Notes under the pieces: model-generated | The model's input: the letters and a program-made list of their open reading frames with translations, nothing else | The model's database searches: none | What the model was told of the DNA's origin: nothing | Position numbers and translations under genes: made by a program | Origin: JBEEJL01 sp043744215 | Lineage (GTDB): Bacteria; Pseudomonadota; Gammaproteobacteria; Burkholderiales; JBEEJL01 | DNA: 32,177 nt | Reading direction: 5' to 3' | Assembly: GCA_043744215.1 (NCBI GenBank) | Contig: JAYTVC010000006.1 | Coordinates: forward strand, 1 to 32,177 | In this document: positions 21,673 through 30,146 of the stretch, piece after piece | Position numbering within the stretch: position 1 is the first letter of the stretch | How the letters are laid out: every line of letters starts with the position of its first letter

Positions 21673-22233
21673 ATGGAAGCTTTTTTTACTTCAACCCTGC
21701 TGGTGTTTGTGGCGGAAATCGGCGACAAGACACAACTGTTGTCCTTTGTGCTGGCGGCACGCTATGCCAATCGGCCATTGCCGATTATCGCGGGCATTTT
21801 TTTCGCCACCATTTTGAATCATTTTATTGCTGCTGCACTTGGCCAATGGCTGTCTACGCTGATCGGGCCCGCCACCTTGCACTGGATACTTGCCGCGTCG
21901 TTTTTTGCTTTTGCCGTCTGGGCGCTGGTGCCGGATAAGCTCGACGATGCCCAGCCTAACCTCAGCAGCGCCAGCATATTCATCACGACCATGCTGCTGT
22001 TTTTTATGGCGGAGATGGGCGACAAGACACAGCTCGCCACCGTGGCCTTGGCGGCCCAATACAAAACCCTGGTGCCCGTCGTATTAGGCACCACCATCGG
22101 CATGATGGCCGCCAATGTGCCCGCCGTATTGCTGGGCGAAGCGCTGACAAAAAAACTGCCGCTGCACATCATCCGCTACATCGCCGCCGGCTTGTTTGCG
22201 CTGGTCGGCGTGTTGATATTGTTTGTGCGGTGA
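21673..22233 (+). CDS. TMEM165/GDT1 (UPF0016) family membrane protein, probable Mn exporter
   Basis: A 186-residue inner-membrane protein with six predicted helices in two repeated halves, each bearing the family motif: VAEIGDKTQLLSF near residue 13 and MAEMGDKTQLATVAL near residue 113. In the family these ExGDKT motifs bind the cation; bacterial members include the manganese exporter MneA. A role in manganese or calcium efflux is therefore likely, though the metal is not set by sequence alone. A TAGGATT ribosome site precedes the ATG. It starts 15 bp after rnfB and ends five bases before nth. Confidence 0.92.
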   Translation: MEAFFTSTLLVFVAEIGDKTQLLSFVLAARYANRPLPIIAGIFFATILNHFIAAALGQWLSTLIGPATLHWILAASFFAFAVWALVPDKLDDAQPNLSSASIFITTMLLFFMAEMGDKTQLATVALAAQYKTLVPVVLGTTIGMMAANVPAVLLGEALTKKLPLHIIRYIAAGLFALVGVLILFVR

Positions 22234-22237
22234 CGGG

Positions 22238-22873
22238 GTGAACCCGCAAAAGCGCTACGCAATTTTTGCGCGCCTGCGCAAACAAAACCCGTCGCCCACA
22301 ACGGAACTCGTTTACACATCGCCGTTCGAATTACTGATCGCCGTCATCTTGTCGGCACAGGCGACCGACAAAGGCGTCAATCAGGCGACGGTAAAATTAT
22401 TCAAAGCGGGCAACACCGCAAAAAAAATACTCGCGCTGGGCGAGGAGAAATTAATCAGCCATATCAAAACCATCGGCCTGTTCCGCTCGAAAGCAAAACA
22501 TATCATGGCCACGTGCAAAATATTGGCCGACCAGCACGGCGGCGAAGTACCTGGCAGCCGCGATGCGCTGGAACAATTGCCTGGCGTTGGCCGCAAAACC
22601 GCCAATGTCATTCTGAATACGGCCTTTGGTGAGCCGACTATCGCCGTTGATACGCATATCTTCCGCGTGGCCAATCGCATCCCTCTCGCTCAGGGAAAAA
22701 ATGTCGATGAGGCGGAAAAAAGATTAAACAAATTCGTGCCTGAGGAATTCAAACTCAACGCCCATCACTGGCTGATTTTGCACGGACGCTACATCTGCAA
22801 AGCGCGCAAACCCTTGTGCGCGCAGTGTCTCATCGAAGATTTATGCGAATACCAAGCGAAGGAGTTCACCTAA
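22238..22873 (+). CDS. nth: Endonuclease III
   Basis: DNA N-glycosylase/AP lyase for oxidised pyrimidines. From the GTG at 22238 the protein is 211 residues (MNPQKRYAIFARLRKQNP), the same length as E. coli Nth and colinear with it. The helix-hairpin-helix LPGVGRKTANVILN holds the catalytic Lys, AVDTHIFRV the catalytic Asp, and CKARKPLCAQCLIEDLC is the C-x6-C-x2-C-x5-C [4Fe-4S] site. A TTG five codons upstream would overlap the previous gene and is not needed. The stop is two bases before the DUF1841 gene. Confidence 0.96.
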   Translation: MNPQKRYAIFARLRKQNPSPTTELVYTSPFELLIAVILSAQATDKGVNQATVKLFKAGNTAKKILALGEEKLISHIKTIGLFRSKAKHIMATCKILADQHGGEVPGSRDALEQLPGVGRKTANVILNTAFGEPTIAVDTHIFRVANRIPLAQGKNVDEAEKRLNKFVPEEFKLNAHHWLILHGRYICKARKPLCAQCLIEDLCEYQAKEFT

Positions 22874-22875
22874 AA

Positions 22876-23307
22876 ATGTTCACGCCTTCGCGCATCGAAG
22901 CACGTCAGTTTCTCTTCGAAACATGGAAAAAAACTGTTAATAATCAAGCACTTACAGATATGCAGAAAATGGCTGCCAGTGCCATTATATTACACCCGGA
23001 ATATCACGCGGCGCTCAATCAACCGGAAAAATATCTGGATAAAGATTACCTGCCGGAGTTTGGCCAGACCAATCCATTTTTGCATTTGTCCATGCACATC
23101 GCCATCGAAGAACAACTTTCCATCGACCAGCCACAGGGCATCCTCGCGGCGTATGAAAAGCTGTGCGCGCAATTGAAGTCTGAGCATGACGCCAAACACC
23201 GCATCATGGATTGTCTTGCAGAAACATTGTGGCAAGCGCAGCGCAACGGAACGACGCTGGATGCGCAAATTTATTTGGCTTGCTTGGAGAGAACGGATGA
23301 AGGATGA
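22876..23307 (+). CDS. DUF1841 family protein
   Basis: A 143-residue soluble protein, start ATG at 22876 two bases after the nth stop. The FTPSRIEARQFLFETWKK start, the ILHPEYHAAL motif, NPFLHLSMHIAIEEQLSID and HRIMDCLAETLWQAQRNG are the features by which I recognise DUF1841, a family common in beta- and gammaproteobacteria. Conserved His and Glu residues (LHLSMHIAIEEQ) suggest a helical fold that may bind a metal, but no function is known. Last gene of the plus-strand block, followed by a strong terminator. Confidence 0.9.
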   Translation: MFTPSRIEARQFLFETWKKTVNNQALTDMQKMAASAIILHPEYHAALNQPEKYLDKDYLPEFGQTNPFLHLSMHIAIEEQLSIDQPQGILAAYEKLCAQLKSEHDAKHRIMDCLAETLWQAQRNGTTLDAQIYLACLERTDEG

Positions 23308-23328
23308 AAGCAGCAAAACAGAGCCAAC

Positions 23329-23358
23329 AAAAAAAGCAGTCCGTGGACTGCTTTTTTA
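23329..23358. terminator. Bidirectional Rho-independent terminator
   Basis: A perfect palindrome, AAAAAAGCAGTCC, GT, GGACTGCTTTTTT, gives a 13-bp stem with A and T runs on either side. It separates the convergent DUF1841 and cytochrome c transcripts and should stop both. Confidence 0.92.
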
Positions 23359-23378
23359 TTGGTAACTTATTTACGCAA

Positions 23379-23696
23379 TTAATACTTTTGTTCCAACCCT
23401 TTTTGGCTGGAGAAATACGCAGCGAGGTTGCTCATGTCGTCGTCACTCAAACCGCCGGCGAAACCGGCCATGATGGGATTTTTGCGTTTGCCCGATTTGT
23501 ATTGATGCAAGGCGGCGCGCAGGTAATCGGCGTTTTGTCCGGCAAGCTTGGGGTATTGGTCGGTAGCGCTGTTGCCGTCGGCACCGTGGCAGGCCACGCA
23601 CAGGGTGGATTTTTGTTTGCCGATTTCGGCAGTGCCCGCGGCCTGGGCCGTGCCCGCTGCCAACAATACCGCTAAAAGAAATAATGATTTTTTCAT
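23379..23696 (-). CDS. Periplasmic class I cytochrome c (c553/c4-like), second of a pair
   Basis: A single-haem cytochrome c of 105 residues. A Sec signal (MKKSLFLLAVLLAAGTAQA) is followed by the haem site LCVACHG and by YPKLAGQNADYLRAALHQYKSG, the segment typical of c4/c553 cytochromes, with the axial Met probably in NPIMAGFAGGLS. I use the ATG at 23696 because GAGAAAA precedes it and the signal is then standard; an ATG at 23711 would add five residues. It is 21 bp downstream of the other small cytochrome; together they resemble the two halves of a dihaem cytochrome c4 encoded as separate genes. They may carry electrons to a terminal oxidase, unproven here. Confidence 0.92.
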   Translation of the reverse strand: MKKSLFLLAVLLAAGTAQAAGTAEIGKQKSTLCVACHGADGNSATDQYPKLAGQNADYLRAALHQYKSGKRKNPIMAGFAGGLSDDDMSNLAAYFSSQKGLEQKY

Positions 23697-23717
23697 AATG
23701 GGTTTTCTCATAATGAT

Positions 23718-24041
23718 TTACTTGCCGCCGTAGTAAGCGGCAATGTCCGCCATGTCTTGATCCGACAGGGTCGATGCATTGGCCTGCATGGTCGTGTGGC
23801 TGCGCTGGCCGGCCTTGTAGGCTTTAAGTGCGCTCACGATGTAGGCGGGATGTTGGCCGCCCAGCTTGGGCACGCTATACACTTCGGGGAAGGCGGTCTT
23901 CACGCCGGGGATGCCGTGGCAACCCTGACAGGCGAAAGTTTTTACTTTGCCCGCTGCGGCGTTGCCTTCGGCGTGGGCTGATGCGGCAAAACCTGCTAGC
24001 GCGACGACGCTCAAACGGATAATTAATTTTTGAAAATTCAT
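23718..24041 (-). CDS. Periplasmic class I cytochrome c, first of a pair
   Basis: A 107-residue single-haem cytochrome. The start ATG at 24041 gives a signal peptide (IIRLSVVALAGFAASAHA); longer readings have no signal. The haem site is FACQGCHGIPG, and VPKLGGQHPAYIVSALKAYKAG is the c4/c553-type helix, with the axial Met in HTTMQANAS. It differs from the downstream cytochrome in lacking the ADGNS segment after the haem. The pair is transcribed on the minus strand after a terminator, so it is expressed independently of the GGDEF-EAL gene; the promoter would lie in the 128-bp gap at 24042-24169. Confidence 0.92.
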   Translation of the reverse strand: MNFQKLIIRLSVVALAGFAASAHAEGNAAAGKVKTFACQGCHGIPGVKTAFPEVYSVPKLGGQHPAYIVSALKAYKAGQRSHTTMQANASTLSDQDMADIAAYYGGK

Positions 24042-24067
24042 GCTGTTCACTTTAATTTTCTGGTTAC

Positions 24068-24099
24068 AAAAAAGCGCCCTGCCTGACCGGCCAAGGCGC
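24068..24099 (-). terminator. Terminator after the GGDEF-EAL gene
   Basis: On the minus strand GCGCC (24095-24099) pairs with GGCGC (24074-24078) across a GC-rich 16-base loop that can pair partly, followed by six Ts. It lies about 70 bp after the GGDEF-EAL stop codon and ahead of the cytochrome pair. Confidence 0.55.
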
Positions 24100-24169
24100 A
24101 ACCTGAATGAGTTAGTAAATTATAGCATTCTCCGTCTGCGCTGGGAATCGACGTCTGCCATAACCTACG

Positions 24170-26332
24170 CTACTGCAGGGTTTTATCCGGCCTGCCCGCT
24201 TCGCTGCGGGTGCCGATGGAGACGACCTTGCTGCGCGCCGGCTTGCCGAATCCTTCTTCAGCCGGCAGCGGCGTGCCGACAAAATGGCCTTGCGCATAAT
24301 CCACGCCAATTTCGCGCAGCTTGTTGAACGTCGCCTCATCTTCCACATACTCGGCCACGGTATACAGCCCCATCACGTGACCGATATTGTTAATGGCCTC
24401 GACCATTGCGAGGTCGGTTCGGTCTTCGAGCATGTCGCGCACAAATACGCCGTCTATTTTTACGCCATCGACGGGCAGGTTTTTAAGGTAAGAAAATGAC
24501 GATAGGCCGGTGCCAAAATCATCGAGCAAAAATTTGCAGCCGATGCGTTTCTGCTGCTCAATCAAGGCGACGGCCTTGGATAAATTGGTAATGGCCGCCG
24601 TCTCGGTGATTTCAAAATAGATGCGCTGGGGCGGAATGCCGAAGACCGCGAACTGGTCTTCGAGAAACTTGGCGAACTTGTCGTCGCACAACGAGTGGCC
24701 CGACAGGTTAATCGAGATCACATGGGCCGGATGGCCCGGCGTGTCATTCATCAATTTGCGATAGTCGGCAAAGCAGCGCTGGATCACCCAGCGGTCAACG
24801 CTCTGCATCATGTTGTAACGTTCTGCGGCCGGGATAAATGCCATGGGTAAAATAATTTCGCCGTCTGCCTGGCGCAAGCGCAGCAACGCTTCGTAATAGC
24901 GCGTGCCGTCGTCGCGGTCTTTTTGCAGCGGCATGATCGGCTGGTAATAAATGCAAAAATCGTCGTTCTCCAGCGCTTCGTTAATGCGCGCCGCCCAGCC
25001 TTTGCCCATGGCGCTGGTGCCGGGCGCTTCGTCGCGCTCGCGGTACACATAGACCTGATTGCGGCCACGGTCTTTGGCCGCGTAACAGGCGCTGTCGGCA
25101 CGGCTCAGCACGCTGGAGATATTGTCGCTGCCGCGGTTGATGACCACGACGCCGATGGATGCGCCGATGGTGAAAGTTTTGCCGCTCCAGGAAAAACGGA
25201 ACGCCTTGATCGCTTCACACAGCTGGTGCGACAATTCCAGCGCCCGGTCAAGCTGGCAGTCTTCGAGCAGCAAGCCAAACTCATCGCCGCCCACCCGCGC
25301 CAGCGTATCGCCTTCGCGCATTTTATATTTCAGCAGACTTGCCACCTGACGCAGCAGTTCGTCGCCCGCATCATGGCCGCAGGTGTCGTTAACGATTTTA
25401 AAATGATCGAGATCAAGAAAGCACAGCGCATGTACCCGGCCGCTTTGTCGCGAGGAAAGCAGCGCATGGCCAAGGCGGTCTTCAAACTCACGCCGGTTGA
25501 CAAGGCCGGTGAGGCTGTCGTGGGTAGCGTAATAGGTGAGTTGCAGCGTGGCGCGGTCGACTTTTTCCTGCAAGCCTTCGCGCGCGGATTTAATCGCACC
25601 GGCCATGCTGTTGACACCGTTAGCCAGCACCGCAAGCTCGCCGCCAGAAGTCGAGGCAAGCACCACATCCAGGTCGCCCGCTTCGATGTTCTCTACTGCC
25701 TGCACCAGCCGGTTGATCGGGCGGGTAATGCTGCGGCTCAAGCGCAACGCAAATATCGCCGTCGCGCCCAACACCACCACGGCGATAAACATGCTGATGC
25801 GCAGCAGCGCATCGATGCGGTTGATGGTGTCGGCCTTGCTCATGGTGACGTTGACCCAGCCCAAAATCACCAGCCCGCGCGTGGCGGCAGGCGTTACGCC
25901 GCCCTGTTCGGGAATGTCGCCAGTCTTCGCCTCCGACTGATACACCGGCAAACTGAAATACAACACGTCGGAAAAATCCAGAATGCCCAGCGACACACCC
26001 TGTGGTTTCTCGGCCACACGACGTAACAATGCGCTGTCGCCGCTGGCGGCGAGCACAGCGCCGGTAGAATCGGATATGGCAATCAGGCTGACATCGGATT
26101 CTTTTTTGGCTGAATCGGCCAGCGCCTTGAGCGCTTCGGCGTTGCGGGTGAATAAGCCATACTCGCTCGCCGGCGCCAATTGCCGCGCAATGGCCGAGCC
26201 GCGTTCACGCAACGACTGGTTGATATCGTTGATGCGGCTATTGGTGAAATAACCAACCAGCAGTGCAAGAATGGTCACTGCCGGCGCAAAGGCCAGCAAC
26301 AGCAGACGCCATTTCATGCTCCAGTTTTTCAC
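24170..26332 (-). CDS. Membrane GGDEF-EAL c-di-GMP protein with periplasmic CHASE-type sensor and HAMP
   Basis: A 720-residue inner-membrane signalling protein that may make or break c-di-GMP. Order: helix 1 (about 8-28), periplasmic domain (29-176) with IARQLAPASEYGLFTRN, resembling CHASE8-like sensors, helix 2 (177-197), HAMP (198-250), GGDEF domain with intact RVGGDEF at 348-352 and an inhibitory RxxD site at 339-342, then the EAL domain with YYEALLRLR (EAL 481-483), SINLSG, EITETA, LDDFGTG and VKIDG all present; AEYVED replaces the usual AEGVET. Both activities are therefore possible. Its ATG overlaps the stop of the binding-protein gene by four bases (ATGA), so the two are translated together. 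Confidence 0.93.
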   Translation of the reverse strand: MKNWSMKWRLLLLAFAPAVTILALLVGYFTNSRINDINQSLRERGSAIARQLAPASEYGLFTRNAEALKALADSAKKESDVSLIAISDSTGAVLAASGDSALLRRVAEKPQGVSLGILDFSDVLYFSLPVYQSEAKTGDIPEQGGVTPAATRGLVILGWVNVTMSKADTINRIDALLRISMFIAVVVLGATAIFALRLSRSITRPINRLVQAVENIEAGDLDVVLASTSGGELAVLANGVNSMAGAIKSAREGLQEKVDRATLQLTYYATHDSLTGLVNRREFEDRLGHALLSSRQSGRVHALCFLDLDHFKIVNDTCGHDAGDELLRQVASLLKYKMREGDTLARVGGDEFGLLLEDCQLDRALELSHQLCEAIKAFRFSWSGKTFTIGASIGVVVINRGSDNISSVLSRADSACYAAKDRGRNQVYVYRERDEAPGTSAMGKGWAARINEALENDDFCIYYQPIMPLQKDRDDGTRYYEALLRLRQADGEIILPMAFIPAAERYNMMQSVDRWVIQRCFADYRKLMNDTPGHPAHVISINLSGHSLCDDKFAKFLEDQFAVFGIPPQRIYFEITETAAITNLSKAVALIEQQKRIGCKFLLDDFGTGLSSFSYLKNLPVDGVKIDGVFVRDMLEDRTDLAMVEAINNIGHVMGLYTVAEYVEDEATFNKLREIGVDYAQGHFVGTPLPAEEGFGKPARSKVVSIGTRSEAGRPDKTLQ

Positions 26333-27384
26333 AGTTCATTCCTAGCGCTGCGCTTGAGTTTTTCCTGCAGCACGATGTCTTCGTCGATGGCCAAACCAAG
26401 TGAGCGGCCCACTTCGCGGTTCACCGCCACGTTGAAATAGCGCGGGCTTTGCGGCACGGGCAAAACCCATTTGCCGCCCGCCCCCGCTTTGAGCAATATT
26501 TCAGCGGCCTGGGTGCCGATTTGTTCCGGCGTGGTATAAACCGCCGCCAGCGCGCCTGCCTTGACCTGCGCCGCCGAAAAACCGAACACCGGCTGGTTGC
26601 TGCGGTAGGCGTTGAGCAAAATCGTTTGTAGCGTGCTTTGGTTATACACCTGCGCGTCGGGCAGTGCCAGCAAGGCGTCGCTGCGCGCCAGTACGCGCTT
26701 GAGCGAGGCCGGTAGCTCTTCCGGTTTGCTGATAGTTTCAATTTCCATTTGCAATCCATGGCTGCGCGCTGCCAGATCCAGCGCTTTGCTGGCGGCCTGT
26801 GCGTCAGCGCCCAGCAGCGCGCCCACTTTGATGACTTGCGGTGCGACTAGGCGCACCAGCTCCAATTGCCGCGCCACAGGTTGGTCGATAAAAACGCCAG
26901 ACAATTGATGCGTGCTGGCCGGCTTGGTTTGCAACATCTGCTCATAGGCAGATTTAGGCACCAGCGTATGCAATACCGGAATCGTGAGGCCAAAGCCGTT
27001 TACCATTTGCGCGGCACGCACACCGACGGTGACAATCAATTGGTTGCCCGATAATTCTGCGGCACCCTTCAAAGCAAGCCGCTCGATGTTCATGACAATA
27101 AAGCGCGCACGCTCGGGATTTTCATATTCAAAGCGCACGCGCAAACGCTCGGCAGTTTGCAAATAGGCATCGCTGTTTTCGCTCACCACAATAACGATAG
27201 TGTCTGCCGTGCTCGCAGCCGTGGCCGACGGCTCTGCGCTGAAAGCCGTCAAGGGTAAGGCGCAACATAGTAGCGCACGCCACAGCCAGACCTTGAAGGC
27301 GCTCCCGATACTTTTCCCGCTTAAATTGTAACCTATTGAATATAAACACATATCCACAGAATTCGATAACCCTTTACTCACCAC
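26329..27384 (-). CDS. Periplasmic ABC-type substrate-binding protein (PF04392-like)
   Basis: A 351-residue exported protein with the two-lobed fold of the PF04392 binding-protein family. Hydrophobic WLWRALLCCALPLTAFSA (residues 33-50) is the signal; lobes follow with NQLIVTVGVRAAQMVNGF, VPVLHTLVPKS-type strands and YRSNQPVFGFSAAQVKAGAL near the hinge. The N-terminus is uncertain: GTG at 27384 is used, and a later ATG (MCLYSIGYN) is possible. No ABC permease or ATPase gene is nearby. Instead it sits between a TonB receptor and a CHASE-GGDEF-EAL protein, so it may be a sensing partner rather than part of a transporter (inference). Confidence 0.78.
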   Translation of the reverse strand: MVSKGLSNSVDMCLYSIGYNLSGKSIGSAFKVWLWRALLCCALPLTAFSAEPSATAASTADTIVIVVSENSDAYLQTAERLRVRFEYENPERARFIVMNIERLALKGAAELSGNQLIVTVGVRAAQMVNGFGLTIPVLHTLVPKSAYEQMLQTKPASTHQLSGVFIDQPVARQLELVRLVAPQVIKVGALLGADAQAASKALDLAARSHGLQMEIETISKPEELPASLKRVLARSDALLALPDAQVYNQSTLQTILLNAYRSNQPVFGFSAAQVKAGALAAVYTTPEQIGTQAAEILLKAGAGGKWVLPVPQSPRYFNVAVNREVGRSLGLAIDEDIVLQEKLKRSARNEL

Positions 27385-27410
27385 TACTCCCCTGTACGAG
27401 CGCTCATAAG

Positions 27411-27434
27411 CGCGTAATAATTCGCGTAATAATT
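27411..27434. repeat. Tandem 12-bp direct repeat
   Basis: CGCGTAATAATT occurs twice in a row (27411-27422 and 27423-27434) in the 66-bp gap between the TonB-receptor gene and the binding-protein gene. It could be a regulator site or chance; nothing else is visible in the gap. Confidence 0.5.
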
Positions 27435-27450
27435 ATTGTGATGGTTACGC

Positions 27451-29409
27451 TTACCACTGCCAATCTAGCGAAACGTAGACGCGTCGATCAGCCACGTTGT
27501 CCAGTTTGAAGTCGGCGTATTTACCCAGCAGATTTTGCATGACCAAGGCGATTTCCCCGCCGCGATCCAACGTGCTCAGCGGGCCGAAACGGTACGCGGC
27601 GCGCGCTTCGAGCCTTCGCGCCAGAGGCACCGGATCGCCCTCGCTCAAGCCATCTACTTTGCTGGTCTGGTAATAGCCGAGGCTGGTGTTCAAATGATCG
27701 GTCCATGCGTGCCGGGCCAGCAGGCTCAACGTATTGATCGGCATCGTGCGTTCCAGCTCGGGATCGTTGCTGCTGATACGCGTGTTGGCGTATCCAAGCA
27801 AAATATCGGTCGACTTGACCGGGACATAACGCAGGCTGGTCTCATAGCCCCTGATAGTGGCGTCGTTCACATTGGTCGCCGAAATAGTGCCGGGATTGAT
27901 AGAACCTGGTGGCGACGCGATACGGATTGCGCCGACAAGATCGCTCAAGCGATCCCGATACAGACGTAAATCCAGCGTCATGCCGGTGCTGCTGAAGTTG
28001 CCCACATAACCTAGTTCAGTCGATGCAATATGTTCCGAGCGCAAGCCGCCAACCGCCAGATTTTGCTGAATCCGCACTGGGCCAAGATTGATGTGATAGT
28101 CGGCTTTTTCTTCATAGATGGTGGGCGTGCGCGTGGCGCGCGACACGCTCGTGCGTAGTGCGTGATCTGGCGTCAGCCGGTAATTGAGTGCAATACGTGG
28201 CGAAAATTCGCGTCCGGTATATGACGTGTCTTCCAGCATGGCGCCGAGATTCACGTTCAGCCGGCTGTTGGCATGCCACTCGCCATGGGCGAACAGGCGC
28301 TGGGTGTCGTTGATTTCGCGTTTGCCGGTGCCCAGATAAATTTCTGAGCGGGCCGAATCGCGCCGCAAACCGCCCCCTGCTACCACGCGCCAATCGGGCG
28401 TGGGCGTAAAGCGGTATTGCGCTTCAAAATCCGTTCGCTGCATATCCACAACGCCACTGATGGTGAAGCGCTGATTGCCCAGGGCGGCCAACGGCAACGA
28501 AGTGACCGAACTTTCGATATCGTTGCTGCCATGATAGAGCCGAGCGCTGATTTCGCGGTCTGGCCCCAGCGACCGCGCCCAATTGGCCGATGCGTAAGAA
28601 GCGGTATTGAATTCCGGATGGGGCTGGTCGAGCAGCGTATCAACGTAGCCCTTGCCGCGCGAGCTAGTGTTATGGCCGGCACCGAACTGCCAACTGTCGC
28701 TGCCGTTGGGCGTATAACTGGCGCGCAGATCCAAAATTTTTTGTCGCTGGCTGTCGTTGACCTTGTCAAAACCATCGTCAGCGCGGTAGCCGGCAGAGAG
28801 GCGGTAATCCCACGCAGCGGCATGGCCCGCCAGACGCGCGGAGGCACGGCGCTGGCCATTGTCGCCGAGCGTGATGCCCGCCACGGAAGATTTTATTTTG
28901 GCCGGGTCGCGCGTAGTGATATTGATGACGCCCATGAACGCATTCGCGCCAAAGCTCGCCGAATTGGGCCCGCGCACAACTTCGATGCGTTCAATATCTT
29001 CGATGAGCAGCGGAATGTCATTCCATTCCACGCTGCCGATCAGACTGTTGTAAACCGAACGGCCATCAACCAGCACTTGCATGCGCCCCGAATATTCACC
29101 GGTGAGCCCATGCAGGGCGACGGACGGCGCATGGCCTTTGAAATAACCGACATACATGCCCGGCACCAGTCGCAACACATCAGCCACATTATTAAAACCG
29201 CTGGCCTCAATCGTCTGACGGTCAATCACAATGGTCGCGCTGGGTGCGTCCTGCAGCCGCTGCGGCAGGCGCGATGCGCCCAATACCAGCGGCACATCGC
29301 CCAGAAAATCCTGCTCAGTCATGTAGGCGATTTCATGGGCGGCCGAGGCCGGCAACGCATAGCCGAAGCAAGACAAAAAACTGAATAAAATCAACAAGTT
29401 ACGTAACAT
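27451..29409 (-). CDS. TonB-dependent outer-membrane receptor
   Basis: A 652-residue outer-membrane beta-barrel receptor. Signal peptide residues 1-23 (LLILFSFLSCFGYALPASA), then the plug domain with SATIVIDRQTIEASGFNNVADVLRLVPGMY-type sequence, MQVLVDGRSVYN and IERIEVVRGPNSASFGANAFMGVINI, then the barrel, ending in the aromatic YVSLDWQW. A possible TonB box lies in the EQDFLGDVPLVLG stretch. The ligand is not evident: no siderophore or corrinoid genes are nearby. It starts 22 bp after dnaQ and has an AAGGAT ribosome site. Downstream are the binding protein and the c-di-GMP enzyme, all in the same direction. Confidence 0.93.
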   Translation of the reverse strand: MLRNLLILFSFLSCFGYALPASAAHEIAYMTEQDFLGDVPLVLGASRLPQRLQDAPSATIVIDRQTIEASGFNNVADVLRLVPGMYVGYFKGHAPSVALHGLTGEYSGRMQVLVDGRSVYNSLIGSVEWNDIPLLIEDIERIEVVRGPNSASFGANAFMGVINITTRDPAKIKSSVAGITLGDNGQRRASARLAGHAAAWDYRLSAGYRADDGFDKVNDSQRQKILDLRASYTPNGSDSWQFGAGHNTSSRGKGYVDTLLDQPHPEFNTASYASANWARSLGPDREISARLYHGSNDIESSVTSLPLAALGNQRFTISGVVDMQRTDFEAQYRFTPTPDWRVVAGGGLRRDSARSEIYLGTGKREINDTQRLFAHGEWHANSRLNVNLGAMLEDTSYTGREFSPRIALNYRLTPDHALRTSVSRATRTPTIYEEKADYHINLGPVRIQQNLAVGGLRSEHIASTELGYVGNFSSTGMTLDLRLYRDRLSDLVGAIRIASPPGSINPGTISATNVNDATIRGYETSLRYVPVKSTDILLGYANTRISSNDPELERTMPINTLSLLARHAWTDHLNTSLGYYQTSKVDGLSEGDPVPLARRLEARAAYRFGPLSTLDRGGEIALVMQNLLGKYADFKLDNVADRRVYVSLDWQW

Positions 29410-29431
29410 AATGTTTTATCCTTCTGAACGC

Positions 29432-30133
29432 TTAATGTAGATCAATCTGCTGCCAGAGACACGGGCCTTTGCTTTCTTTTTTAATTTTATCGAGCTGCGT
29501 CTGGTGCGCTTCGATTTCATCGGCGTTGGCACGCAACACGGCTAAACTGATTTTACTTTTTTGCGCAGCGTGGCTTGTTTTTTTCGGCGCAGACTGCTCT
29601 TCCATCAGCAAAATGTCCTGACCGCGCGTCATGGCAAGAAAGACTTCACCCAGCAATTGCGCATCGAGCAATGCGCCGTGCAATGTGCGTTGCGAATTAT
29701 CGACCTGATAGCGTTCGCACAAAGCGTTGAGATTATTGCGTTTGCCTGGGTGTAAATCCTTGGCCATTTTCAGCGTATCGGTTACGTTCGGGCAGACGCT
29801 ATGCAATGTGTCTTTGCCCGCACGGCGTAGTTCCGCATTTAAAAAACCCACATCGAACGGCGCGTTGTGAATAATCAATTCCGCCCCCGCCACATAGGCA
29901 AGAAACGCTTCGGCGATGTCAGGAAACTTCGGTTTGTCCTGCAAAAATTCCGTCGTCAGGCCATGCACCTGCAACGCCGCCGGATCACTCTCGCGCTCGG
30001 CATTGAGGTAGCGGTGAAAGTGATTGCCGGTAGGACGACGGTTGACGAACTCCACGGCTGCCAGTTCGACAATGCGATGGCCCTGCTCGGGCTCGAGGCC
30101 CGTTGTTTCGGTATCCAGAATGATTTGCCGCAT
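29432..30133 (-). CDS. dnaQ: DNA polymerase III epsilon subunit (3'-5' proofreading exonuclease)
   Basis: The proofreading subunit of the replicative polymerase, 233 residues. The DEDDh motifs are intact: ILDTETTGL (Asp7 and Glu9), IIHNAPFDVGFLN (the middle Asp) and TLHGALLDAQLLGEVFLAM (the final His and Asp). The C-terminal tail (EIEAHQTQLDKIKKESKG) corresponds to the polymerase-binding part. It is 13 bp downstream of rnhA, in the arrangement known from E. coli (yafS-rnhA-dnaQ), except that here it is followed by a TonB-receptor gene. Confidence 0.96.
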   Translation of the reverse strand: MRQIILDTETTGLEPEQGHRIVELAAVEFVNRRPTGNHFHRYLNAERESDPAALQVHGLTTEFLQDKPKFPDIAEAFLAYVAGAELIIHNAPFDVGFLNAELRRAGKDTLHSVCPNVTDTLKMAKDLHPGKRNNLNALCERYQVDNSQRTLHGALLDAQLLGEVFLAMTRGQDILLMEEQSAPKKTSHAAQKSKISLAVLRANADEIEAHQTQLDKIKKESKGPCLWQQIDLH

Positions 30134-30146
30134 GATGTCCCGCGAA

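Noticed and set aside
24923..26026. 367-codon open frame on the plus strand within the GGDEF-EAL gene
   Set aside because: It is antisense to a gene with complete catalytic motifs; its predicted product is His/Gln/Ala-rich without a domain, as expected for a shadow of GC-rich coding sequence.
28417..29388. 323-codon open frame on the plus strand within the TonB-receptor gene
   Set aside because: Antisense shadow; the minus-strand receptor has signal peptide, plug motifs and a proper aromatic C-terminus.
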